The notes beneath the pieces were generated by a model. That model ran no database searches, was not told the origin of the DNA, and saw nothing but the letters and a program-made list of their open reading frames with translations. This document shows positions 16,637 through 23,909 of a stretch of 64,000 bases of DNA, in pieces. Source of the DNA: Catalimonadaceae bacterium JC749 (lineage in GTDB: Bacteria > Bacteroidota > Bacteroidia > Cytophagales > Cyclobacteriaceae); the NCBI GenBank assembly GCA_021730635.1, contig JAJNNC010000007.1:381000-444999 (forward strand), written 5' to 3'. The position numbers were made by a program, and so were the translations under genes. Positions within the stretch are counted from its first letter, which is position 1; each line of letters starts with the position of its first letter.

Positions 16637-18372
16637 CCGGAGATATATTCCTCGACAGCATTTTTCACCATTCTTGACCGCACAGGGCCTATATAATCTA
16701 TCTGCATTAAGTCCTCTTTTGTAGCTTGCAACAAATCTCCAACTTTTGGATATTCTGGCTCAATTCTACTTGCTATTCTAGGAGTGATGGTAACTTGCTT
16801 AATTGAGTCGTCAAGCAAAAGACTAATCAAAGAAGTCCTCTCAACTTGTGAACCACATTGACTGCAAAACTTTGCCTCAAGGGAAATTTCCTCTCCACAA
16901 TTGCTACATAAGTCACCACCCTCTTTAATCTTTTGAGTATACTCTTCAATCTTCGTATCAGAACTGCTGAATTCTCGATAGTCTGTCAGGCTTAAGGCAT
17001 TCACTGCTTCCAAAATATCGTTAGTGTTAAATGCTTTTTCTGTTAACATTAAAGCCAAATGAATCATATACCGCTGTCCTGTTCTTTTACCAGCTATTTT
17101 CACTGTGCCTTTTTTTGTAAGAATACCCGAATAGCATAGCAAATCCAACGATATCTTAAGGTTTGGAGAAATATCTCTATCGATAGTGAAAAAGGCAGAT
17201 TGATACCCTGATTTCTTCTCACGAGCATTCTTATCTCTAATTTCTTGTATTAAATAGTTTCGGCAAAGTTCAAGTCCATTAGACACATGATTGGCAAATC
17301 TTGGAAGTCTTCTTGCAACTTGATTATGGTAGGGAATGAGTTCAGCATCAACATATTCTTGAATTGCGGTGCTCACGCCATAAGCATTATAACCCTTATC
17401 CCATGCCCTTAAAAGGATATGTAAAAATGCTCTTGGATTTCCGGAAGACATATAAACACAATAGTCTAAGAGTTCACCTTTGGCATAGACCTTTTTTCTG
17501 AGTGAACTATGTTCGCTGGTTCTTTTATTGAAAATCTCTCTGAACAATTCTCGCATTTCGCGTAGTCCTGCACCAGTCTCAAATCTATCTAGTGAAATAA
17601 GTATTGCATCATGGCCAATTTCAAAGTTTTTTCCATAGGATGTAACAGTTGGATAAACCGCAGCCTTTACAGCAATTGAGTTGCCATGAAGGAGTTTGAA
17701 TATTTCAAAGAAAACCTCTTGCTGTGCAGGGATGAATGTATGTGCAACCTCATCAAATAGAAATATAATGCGGTCAACACTAAGTTTTTCAACCAATTCA
17801 ATGAGTGTTTCTCGAATAAAGTTTATGTCATTTACCTTATTAATGAATTCTTCGCCAATCTTATTAGATTCATCTACTTGATTGGAAGCAAGAGCATAGT
17901 TTTGAATTTGATGTATTTTTTCGGCAAGATATTCTTGAGTTAGATTCATGCCGCCAAGATTGAATATCCTTTGGTAAGGGTCATCAGCATCTTGAGGATC
18001 TATAAGATTCAAAAACAACAATTTTTGATGAATACTTTGTAATATTTTGGCTCCTACCCATACTTGAAATGCATCTTTGTCATTGATGCTAACGCCTTCC
18101 AGTAATGGGCTTGTCTTAAAATTTATGTATACTGAGAGCTTTTTAGCAACTGTGAATTCATCATCCATTTCAATCTCAGCTTGTCTAAGTAGTTGGGACT
18201 TTCCGACACCTCTTGCTCCTTGAAGTAAATGTGATCCTGAAAGTTTTAATTTGTCAACTACCCCTCGCTCATAACTACTGAGAACTGTCAAATCTTTAAT
18301 CTCATTATACTTTAAGTCTTCACATCTAGCAGCTTGGAGCAAGTCCATTTCTTGTGTAGTATCAGTACTCAT
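16633..18372 (-). CDS. ORC/Cdc6-like AAA ATPase with zinc ribbon and HhH tail
   Basis: A 579-residue P-loop ATPase. Walker A is GARGVGKS (residues 52-59) and Walker B is IIFLFDE (Asp207, Glu208). An arginine-rich GNPRAFLHILLRAWDK segment near residue 310 and a winged-helix-like region follow, as in ORC/Cdc6 or STAND-type ATPases. C489, C492, C503 and C506 form a short zinc ribbon (CSNCG and CSQCG). The last 35 residues (GDLLQATKEDLMQIDYIGPVRSRM) look like a helix-hairpin-helix. Zinc and HhH modules suggest nucleic-acid contact. Its ATG lies inside the upstream gene's last codons (11-nt overlap, ATGAGTACTGA), so the two are translationally coupled. I infer a sensor or regulator of the HEPN-like partner; the role in defence is a hypothesis. 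Confidence 0.75.
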   Translation of the reverse strand: MSTDTTQEMDLLQAARCEDLKYNEIKDLTVLSSYERGVVDKLKLSGSHLLQGARGVGKSQLLRQAEIEMDDEFTVAKKLSVYINFKTSPLLEGVSINDKDAFQVWVGAKILQSIHQKLLFLNLIDPQDADDPYQRIFNLGGMNLTQEYLAEKIHQIQNYALASNQVDESNKIGEEFINKVNDINFIRETLIELVEKLSVDRIIFLFDEVAHTFIPAQQEVFFEIFKLLHGNSIAVKAAVYPTVTSYGKNFEIGHDAILISLDRFETGAGLREMRELFREIFNKRTSEHSSLRKKVYAKGELLDYCVYMSSGNPRAFLHILLRAWDKGYNAYGVSTAIQEYVDAELIPYHNQVARRLPRFANHVSNGLELCRNYLIQEIRDKNAREKKSGYQSAFFTIDRDISPNLKISLDLLCYSGILTKKGTVKIAGKRTGQRYMIHLALMLTEKAFNTNDILEAVNALSLTDYREFSSSDTKIEEYTQKIKEGGDLCSNCGEEISLEAKFCSQCGSQVERTSLISLLLDDSIKQVTITPRIASRIEPEYPKVGDLLQATKEDLMQIDYIGPVRSRMVKNAVEEYISG

Positions 18373-19069
18373 AATTATACTTTGTTATTGGGGTAAACTT
18401 CTTTTCTAACTGCTCAAAATGATTCGGGAATCTTACCTTCCAAATGGAAAGCAGAATGTTTTCAATCTTTTTTGTGTATTCTACAAGTTGAGATAAATCT
18501 TCCACATCATATCCAAAACTACTCTTATCTAGAGATTCAAAAGTTACTGCCTTACCATGTATTACATTGCTTAACTCCCGGTAGGTTTTACTTGCAGATT
18601 CTTTATTAATTAGACTTGTCAGGGTAGAGCCATTCTCTGTGTTCACGAAGTCAACATATCCTCTATTGTTTAGGTAATCTAACATATCCCTAAAATTCAA
18701 ATCATTACTATGGTCATCATAGTTGTTCCAATTCCAAAATTTATACGGTAAGTCCCATAGGTAAACAGTCGCAATCCCAAGTTCCAGAATTCGTCTAAGG
18801 ATAATTCTGGCGGCATTGTCAATTGCACAACAGCTTAAATAAGATGCTATCGTAAGGTCAGTAAATATTTCATGAAATATTTTAGTGACTTCCCTTTGTG
18901 TATCAGTAATTTTTGCGTCTTGAAATAGAATTTCTCCAAGATAATAAGCAGCTCTGGACTTAACTTCCATTTCCTCAAGTCCCGGGATATGCCTTGTGAG
19001 TGATTGCTTGAGGTTGTCTGCGAACTTGTTGTGTAGTCCTTGGTGTATTTTGTGTATTTTACTTGTCAT
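18362..19069 (-). CDS. HEPN-like helical protein coupled to the ATPase
   Basis: A 235-residue protein. I chose the ATG at 19069 because the upstream extension has only a TTG start and runs through spacer site C. The sequence is almost entirely helical. Around residue 164 it reads YRELSNVIHGK, which fits the R-x(4-6)-H motif of HEPN ribonucleases (Arg164, His171). The arrangement of a long helix (AARIILRRILELGIATVYLWDL) before that motif recalls DUF5677/AbiV-like HEPN families. It overlaps the ATPase start by 11 nt. Family membership is my inference from motif and fold-like composition; it could equally be a non-catalytic helical partner. Confidence 0.55.
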   Translation of the reverse strand: MTSKIHKIHQGLHNKFADNLKQSLTRHIPGLEEMEVKSRAAYYLGEILFQDAKITDTQREVTKIFHEIFTDLTIASYLSCCAIDNAARIILRRILELGIATVYLWDLPYKFWNWNNYDDHSNDLNFRDMLDYLNNRGYVDFVNTENGSTLTSLINKESASKTYRELSNVIHGKAVTFESLDKSSFGYDVEDLSQLVEYTKKIENILLSIWKVRFPNHFEQLEKKFTPITKYNYEY

Positions 19070-19079
19070 TATTTTCGCA

Positions 19080-19135
19080 TAGTTGCCAGCGTCACGTGTA
19101 GTTGGTTGGCCGCAGCGAAGCAAGGCTGGCTGGTA
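19080..19135. repeat. Cassette boundary site C (imperfect palindrome)
   Basis: GCCAGC at 19085-19090 and its exact inverted copy GCTGGC at 19125-19130, 34 nt apart, with inner GTTGGTTGG and CGAAGC segments. The CCAGCGT part is shared with element E (20677-20787). It separates the HEPN-like gene from the SIR2 gene. Confidence 0.45.
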
Positions 19136-19159
19136 TCTACACTTTGTTGCCTTCTGTTA

Positions 19160-20068
19160 TTACCTAAGTTCTGAAATAAATTTATCATAGAATAATTTAT
19201 AATCACTGATTGGTGATTCAATAGATCTTACTTTTATTCCTAGGATATTCAATAAGTCTATTATTCCTTTATTTTTTTTCATATCAAATGAAGGAACTAT
19301 CCAACGAATTTTATTAGGTATGGACGCACCTTTTCTTATTAGCCTTGCTCTGAAATTAATAATAAACCATAAGTGTGTTTCGCTAAAATTGAAGCCAAAG
19401 CCCAAAATGTCTATATCTCTAGTGAAGAACAAATGTATCCAATTTTCTTTCCCATCTCGTATTAGTTTGTAAAGACCTATCCCAGTATCTCCTTTAACTA
19501 GTTCGTGGATTTTCCGGAGATAATCACTATAGTGTTCATTGCCAATGAGGACTGATTCCTCCTTTTGATATACGTTACCGCGTAAGCCGTTGTCAATTTC
19601 TCCGTGTATGTGCCAGACCTTCTTGTTGTCCACAATATTATATCTGTGTAGGCTATATTTGCGATTTTTCTGGTTTTTGTTTTTACAAGAATCGAATGAC
19701 GAGGACAAGGATCTTTCAATACTATAGTCATAGTTTGTTGTAAGGAAGTGATCGTAATATTTCGCTTCGATTACTTTCTGGTGATATTCGTTGGGTTCGT
19801 AATGATGACAGGTTTCGCCTATCAACTTCTTCAGATAATTAATATTATGTTCTACATGCGAATTAGGCCGAATTTTGAATGCAATTTCCTCAAAGAGTAG
19901 TGGGTAGGATTTGCCGTTAAAATCCACAGTGATACTTACCCTGTTTGCTACTTCCTTTAGTAGGTCTCCCCAATTATGTCCTTTGCTGAGCAAATTGATA
20001 CCATTACCAAGAAATAAATATTTTTCTTTGGGGTCATAAAATTGTTTCAGAGGTCTGGAATACTTCAT
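19160..20068 (-). CDS. SIR2-like domain protein, putative NAD hydrolase
   Basis: A 302-residue protein of the SIR2-like type found in bacterial immunity. Visible NAD-site motifs are FLGNGINLL (residues 19-27, in place of GAGxS), FLTTNYD (108-114) and WHIHGEID (152-159), whose His153/His155 region supplies the catalytic His. The FGFNFSETHLWFI segment near residue 225 resembles the second NAD-binding strand. Such domains deplete NAD+ in systems such as Thoeris, DSR and SIR2-HerA; whether this one is active is not shown. It is a stand-alone domain with no fused sensor, lying upstream of the HEPN/ATPase pair on the same strand across 90 bp of spacer C. Its base composition is clearly more AT-rich than flanking genes. 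Confidence 0.78.
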   Translation of the reverse strand: MKYSRPLKQFYDPKEKYLFLGNGINLLSKGHNWGDLLKEVANRVSITVDFNGKSYPLLFEEIAFKIRPNSHVEHNINYLKKLIGETCHHYEPNEYHQKVIEAKYYDHFLTTNYDYSIERSLSSSFDSCKNKNQKNRKYSLHRYNIVDNKKVWHIHGEIDNGLRGNVYQKEESVLIGNEHYSDYLRKIHELVKGDTGIGLYKLIRDGKENWIHLFFTRDIDILGFGFNFSETHLWFIINFRARLIRKGASIPNKIRWIVPSFDMKKNKGIIDLLNILGIKVRSIESPISDYKLFYDKFISELR

Positions 20069-20106
20069 CTTTACCGTTTAGTATAAAATTACAGTCAGCT
20101 ACCATA

Positions 20107-20165
20107 TAGTTGCTATTATAGCATTAATACAACCAATATAAGGAGTTAACCTGCCATCATACAAG
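20107..20165. repeat. Cassette spacer element D (partial)
   Basis: Shares an exact 20-nt match (20113-20132) with element F (21831-21850), followed by the GGAGTTA half-site and a CATCATACAA segment. The right half found in E and F, ending in TAACTCC, is missing. It lies between the SIR2 and VOC genes; the rest of the 20069-20276 gap shows nothing else. Confidence 0.55.
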
Positions 20166-20276
20166 TGATCAATTCTTTCCCAGGCTTTTTCCGTTCTTCA
20201 ATCAGAAATTGTGCAGCTTTCAGGTTACCGTCTTGGTCATTTACCTATTGAGATGCATTTTCATTCCCTACTGTCT

Positions 20277-20642
20277 TTACTCCGGATATTCTGCGAAGTG
20301 CCAAAGGATACCGGATGGATCAATGAGCAAACATTCTCTTCCCCAGCTCTCCTCTTTGATGGGTACTAATTTGACACCAGCATATTTTTGATCAAGATGA
20401 AGGTTTTGTAAAAAGTCCCAGTAGGCATCCAGGTTTTCCACTTCCAGGAGAACCATCGAATTCTCTACCCAGTCCTTTACATAATACTTCTGGAGGTAAA
20501 AGGAAAAGTCGCCTATTTTGAAAAGCGATAAACCTTCAAAAAGGAATTTTTCCTCGAACCCTAAATCCTTGTAAAAGGCCTTGGAAGTTGTATAGTCCTT
20601 TGCTCCTATAAAAGTCCTTATTGATTTAATATTATGTTTCAT
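20277..20642 (-). CDS. VOC (glyoxalase/bleomycin-resistance) superfamily protein
   Basis: A 121-residue protein starting at the ATG at 20642; an upstream GTG gives six more residues. The fold pattern is that of a single VOC unit: SIRTFIGAKDYTTSKAFYKDLGFEEKFLFEGLSLFKIGDFSFYLQKYY, then VLLEVENLDAYWDFLQNL and a final ECLLIDPSGILWHFAEYPE, where DPSGxLWHF is the classical end of such domains. Metal ligands are not clearly all present, so it may be a binding protein rather than an enzyme. Members of this superfamily are common cargo in integron-like cassettes. The spacer elements D and E flank it. Confidence 0.8.
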   Translation of the reverse strand: MKHNIKSIRTFIGAKDYTTSKAFYKDLGFEEKFLFEGLSLFKIGDFSFYLQKYYVKDWVENSMVLLEVENLDAYWDFLQNLHLDQKYAGVKLVPIKEESWGRECLLIDPSGILWHFAEYPE

Positions 20643-20676
20643 TTTACCGTTCTTTTGCACAACTACAGTATCAAGG

Positions 20677-20787
20677 CTATGCCAGCGTTGCTACAACAAT
20701 ATAAGGAGTGAAAGTGGCATGAAACAAACATTTAGCAGCATTTACACTTAATTTAAGCACATATTTCCATGCCCTAGCTATAACTCC
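20677..20787. repeat. Cassette spacer element E
   Basis: A 111-nt imperfect palindrome: GGAGTGA at 20705-20711 pairs with TAACTCC at 20781-20787, and the interior AAACATTTAGC...CATTTACAC matches the interior of F. The left part (GCCAGCGTTGCTACAAC) resembles site C. From 20788 to 20987 no gene is supported, making the gap between the VOC and peptidase genes about 345 bp. Confidence 0.55.
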
Positions 20788-20987
20788 ATTGCTCATCTGC
20801 TGAGGCATCCGTGGTGGAGTCTCTGAATAATGATGATAGCCTATATATGCTTTACCATGATCAAACGCCACACGATCAGGCGTGGAAATTTTCTATCTAT
20901 TCCAGTGAAAGGTTGATGAAACTTTCCAACAGCTTCAAACATACCCCTGACTCCCCATCACTGAAAGCGAATGTTGTGAACCGTTTT

Positions 20988-21788
20988 TTAGTAATTCCTA
21001 TTGACATATTCACGCCAGCCTTGTTCAAATTCCTCTTCACTCACTCCCAGGACTTTTTCAAAATTGCAATATGATCTTAAGAATTCCGGAAGTTTGTCTT
21101 TGCCCCATTTGTGCACGAGAAATTCTATAAGGGTGTATCCCACATTGTATATCTGATTACTGGCATTGAGTTCTTGTAAAGTAAGATGGTTACGCATGCC
21201 GTATTTCACACTAATGCTATTCAGTTCATTTGCTTCATAGGTACAGAGGGCTTCCCAAAACCATTGAGGATAATCCGTTTTGAATTTCTTTTCAAAAGCA
21301 GTATTAAAAGATTCTTCATCTTCGTATTCAAGTGTTTGTATGGCGTCTTTAATCAGAATATTTAGTTGTACACAGTGAGTGAATTCATGAACCGCTGTTT
21401 TTCTTGGGTTATCTGGAAAAATACTGTTAAACCAGTTTGTCCAGATAAAATGAAATTCCAGTGGCCCTCGGCTTGTGCCATTGGCAACACTATGCAGTAA
21501 GCCGGTTGCTTTGTTAAATGCTTCCTGGTTCGCATATACAAATACATGAATAATGTCATGTTCGGCGTCTTTTAATTCCGTCCTTATACGTTCATAATTC
21601 GCTTCCAATTCCTTACCAACCTCTTGAGCCTCACGTTCATAGATTCCATGATAAGTAATGATGAAATGATCCGTTTGTAGTCGTGTTAATTCGTCAACAA
21701 CAGTTAGTGTTCTGATCAGTTTCGAGACAAGGAACACCGAGGCTAAACATACTATTATGAATACAGCTATTCTTAGTGCTTTCTTCAT
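20988..21788 (-). CDS. Membrane-anchored gluzincin metallopeptidase-like protein
   Basis: A 266-residue protein. Residues 6-24 form one uncleaved hydrophobic helix, so the domain should be periplasmic or otherwise external. The zinc motif HEFTH (residues 134-138, in TAVHEFTHCVQ) fits H-E-x-x-H, and a downstream PQWFWEALCTYEANE segment supplies the third ligand Glu, the gluzincin (peptidase MA-like) layout. DHFIITYHGIYEREAQEVGKELEANYERIRTEL before the motif is also typical of peptidase MA domains. The substrate is unknown. It is the last gene of the cassette-like region and lies between spacers E and F. Confidence 0.8.
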   Translation of the reverse strand: MKKALRIAVFIIVCLASVFLVSKLIRTLTVVDELTRLQTDHFIITYHGIYEREAQEVGKELEANYERIRTELKDAEHDIIHVFVYANQEAFNKATGLLHSVANGTSRGPLEFHFIWTNWFNSIFPDNPRKTAVHEFTHCVQLNILIKDAIQTLEYEDEESFNTAFEKKFKTDYPQWFWEALCTYEANELNSISVKYGMRNHLTLQELNASNQIYNVGYTLIEFLVHKWGKDKLPEFLRSYCNFEKVLGVSEEEFEQGWREYVNRNY

Positions 21789-21819
21789 CTTATACTTTTG
21801 GGGAATTGGCTTACAATTA

Positions 21820-21930
21820 TGGTATCATAACTATTATAGCATTAATACAAACCATCGATGGAGTTAAATGGCCATGATACAAACATTGACTAATGTTTAC
21901 ACCATGAGTTAATAATTTTACTATAACTCC
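21820..21930. repeat. Cassette spacer element F
   Basis: A 111-nt element, the clearest of the D/E/F family. GGAGTTA (21860-21866) is an inverted copy of TAACTCC (21924-21930). Between them, AAACATT-GACT-AATGTTT (21881-21898) is a perfect 7-bp hairpin. It lies 32 nt upstream of the peptidase start codon. Confidence 0.6.
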
Positions 21931-22013
21931 TTTGTATTTCCAAGTATCTACCAAAGCACAAGTGCCTTAGGCACAGGATAATGGTTTTAGCTTACGACTG
22001 ACCTTACCACTCA

Positions 22014-22155
22014 CTAAAACCGTTAGTTTTAGCCCAAAAAAAGCTTATCATAGGCAAAAACCGTCGGTATAGGGCCTTGGAAAGTTTTTCAGAGTCCAAA
22101 ACGGTCGGTTTTGGCTGATATTCCACTCGCCATGAGCTAAAACCGTTGGTTTTGG
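22014..22155. repeat. Family of 19-nt hairpins
   Basis: Three clear copies of a 7-bp stem with a 5-nt loop, of type CTAAAAC-n5-GTTTTAG: 22014-22032, 22096-22114 and 22137-22155. Two degenerate copies are near 22053-22074 and 22178-22198, and GTGCC-TTA-GGCAC at 21962-21974 is a further perfect hairpin. Stem sequence varies while pairing is kept (CTAAAAC/GTTTTAG, CCAAAAC/GTTTTGG). The whole gap 21789-22393 has no supported gene. Confidence 0.6.
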
Positions 22156-22234
22156 GGTGTGGAGAACCTGACTTCGCACAAAACCGACCGTCCTGTGCCG
22201 CGTTTCATTATTTCTTACACGTCCTCAATATACT

Positions 22235-22300
22235 CCATGGGTTGCCTCCGGCAGCTCAGCCCCTTTCCTTTAGCCATAGGTGGCAAAATGTCAACCATGG
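22235..22300. repeat. CCATGG inverted repeat upstream of the helical-protein gene
   Basis: CCATGGGTTG at 22235-22244 and CAACCATGG at 22292-22300 are inverted copies with one base missing. It may mark another spacer boundary. An AT-rich stretch with a TATAGTTTG sequence at 22344-22352 follows and could include the promoter of the next gene. Confidence 0.4.
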
Positions 22301-22393
22301 CTTACTTATGTGCTGTGATTTATTAGAATAGTTATATATAATATAGTTTGATGCCTAGTTTTGCCCACATTATTCATTAAAAATATTTTTATC

Positions 22394-23020
22394 ATGAAAC
22401 AGAATCTATTTCTACAGCAGACGTATGTTGCTATCGCCAATACCCTCAGCTCGCCGGAGTTGCTGACCGTATTGCAGACATACAGCTATGATGAGAAAAA
22501 AATGCGGGAAGGATTAAAACGTTATGAACGCGTCAAACAACTTACCCAGCAACGAAAACAGGCTATCCAGGTATCTAAAAGTGTTTCTGAAACCTTACAG
22601 GAAGCCAAAGAACGGCTTATCGTGTTATTTCAGCTACATCTGGAGACGGCCCGGCTGGCCTATAAGCGGGAAACCAGCCATACCGATCATCTGGACCTGA
22701 CCAGGGCTCGTCAGCGGGCTACGCTGGAACTGCTCGCACAAGCCGAGGAGTTTTATGCCAATATTCCGGCAGAGATGATGGAGAAATACCATGCACCCAA
22801 AAAAGAACTGGCCGAAGCAGCCAAACTCATACACCGGGTGATGGAGCTGGTAGCCATGCAACGGCAAACGCAAGGACAGGTGCAAACACTGACCAAAGTA
22901 CGAACGGAAGCGCTGGAGGATCTCCAGATTTGGATGCGTAAATTTATGACCATCGCCGAAGCCGCCCTGGATGATAATCCACAACAGATGGAAGCACTCA
23001 ACAAGACGGTGTCTGCGTGA
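22394..23020 (+). CDS. Helical (coiled-coil) protein of unknown function
   Basis: A 208-residue protein starting at the ATG at 22394; an earlier TTG would add 11 residues. It is nearly all helix, with long charged stretches (DEKKMREGLKRYERVKQLTQQRKQAIQVSK, HRVMELVAMQRQTQGQVQTLTKVRTEALEDLQIWMRKFMTIAEAAL) and no signal peptide, Cys or Trp-rich core apart from one Trp. No family is recognised. It lies alone on the plus strand, its stop only about 8 nt from the first ACCGT-type repeat arm, and the four-helix-bundle gene faces it. A structural or adaptor role is all that can be suggested. Confidence 0.6.
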   Translation: MKQNLFLQQTYVAIANTLSSPELLTVLQTYSYDEKKMREGLKRYERVKQLTQQRKQAIQVSKSVSETLQEAKERLIVLFQLHLETARLAYKRETSHTDHLDLTRARQRATLELLAQAEEFYANIPAEMMEKYHAPKKELAEAAKLIHRVMELVAMQRQTQGQVQTLTKVRTEALEDLQIWMRKFMTIAEAALDDNPQQMEALNKTVSA

Positions 23021-23027
23021 AGCCTAT

Positions 23028-23229
23028 GGTAAACGTGGTATACGGTGATGCGGTATAGGGTAGAAAGGTAAAACGGTATAGGGTATACGGTATGGAACTT
23101 ACTTTTCATCCTATACCGTGTACCATACACCGTGTTACCGTTCACCGTGTACCATTCTACCGTGCACCGTACTACCATACCACCGTACACCGTTCTACCG
23201 TACACCGTGCCACCGTGCTACCATGTACC
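23028..23229. repeat. ACCGT-unit palindromic repeat, left part (R1)
   Basis: Units of ACGGT plus 2-3 nt run in one direction from 23028 to about 23088. A 29-nt asymmetric core follows (23089-23117). Then units of ACCGT or ACCAT plus 2-3 nt (alternating 7 and 8 nt) run in the opposite sense to 23229. The two arms can fold on each other around the core. The right arm continues beyond the four-helix-bundle gene as R2. Confidence 0.75.
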
Positions 23230-23233
23230 ATCT

Positions 23234-23611
23234 TCAAGTTGAGGTGTAATTCTTTCTGTATTGGATAAGCTTGTATAGCATCGCAGATATCTTCCTGCTA
23301 TTTTCTGCAAAAGTATCCGCCACTGCTTTCGGAAGAATATTTACTTTTTTTGCGATATAGATTTGCGTTCTTAGTTCTGAACAGGAACCCCGGGCAATGT
23401 AAAGAAATTGAATAAACTCTTTACGGGTTTGTCTGTCAAAACCTTCCGCGATATTAGAAGCGATGGATACGGCTGATCTTTGCATCTGATCTTTCAGACC
23501 AAAATCCCTGCAATCTTTCAGTTGTTCATAAAGCGCTACGGCTAAGGAAAAACTCGCTTGCCATACCTGTAAATCCTCAAATTTTTCAACTTTATTTTTG
23601 CCCACCAGCAT
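23234..23611 (-). CDS. Four-helix-bundle protein (S23/IVP-like)
   Basis: A 125-residue protein starting at the ATG at 23611 (a TTG two codons upstream is less likely). The sequence VEKFEDLQVWQASFSLAVALYEQL, LKDQMQRSAVSIASNIAEGFDRQTRKEFIQFLYIARGSCSELRTQIYIA is the hallmark of the four-helix-bundle family first seen in proteins encoded by 23S rRNA intervening sequences. Relatives include the Avd accessory protein of diversity-generating retroelements. The biochemical role is unknown. The gene lies inside a repeat: ACCGT-type units abut both its ends (R1 and R2), whereas two other copies of the repeat (R3, R4) lack it. Confidence 0.88.
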   Translation of the reverse strand: MLVGKNKVEKFEDLQVWQASFSLAVALYEQLKDCRDFGLKDQMQRSAVSIASNIAEGFDRQTRKEFIQFLYIARGSCSELRTQIYIAKKVNILPKAVADTFAENSRKISAMLYKLIQYRKNYTST

Positions 23612-23627
23612 TACCAATTATTATAAT

Positions 23628-23908
23628 TCATTTCACCGCACCCCCTCTTTCACCATCCACCGTTCTACCGTATACCCTTCTACCATTCACCGTTCTACCA
23701 TACACATACCATACCACCAAGCACCCTGCTACCAAACTACCGTATACCATTCACCAACCACCATGTACCGTTTTACCACCCTACCGTATACCATTCACCT
23801 TTTTACCCTTCCACCGTACTACCGTACACCCTTTCACCGTACTACCCTTCTACCGTACTACCGTATACCGTTCTACCCTTCTACCGTACTACCGTATACC
23901 CTTCAACA
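23628..23908. repeat. ACCGT-unit repeat, right part (R2)
   Basis: About 280 nt of degenerate ACCGT/ACCCT/ACCAT units of 7-8 nt, all in one orientation, the same as the right arm of R1. It ends 2 nt from the stop codon of the permease gene (23910). Open reading frames through it are artefacts of the unit composition. Confidence 0.75.
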
Positions 23909-23909
23909 T

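Noticed and set aside
20811..21074. 87-codon plus-strand frame downstream of spacer E
   Set aside because: It runs into the antisense of the metallopeptidase gene and matches no family; a degraded cassette cannot be excluded.
22753..23205. 150-codon minus-strand frame with VY/GT repeats
   Set aside because: It crosses R1 and the antisense of the helical-protein gene; repeat artefact.
23028..23908. CRISPR array
   Set aside because: The 7-8 nt units vary continuously, have no spacers of constant length and no cas gene nearby.
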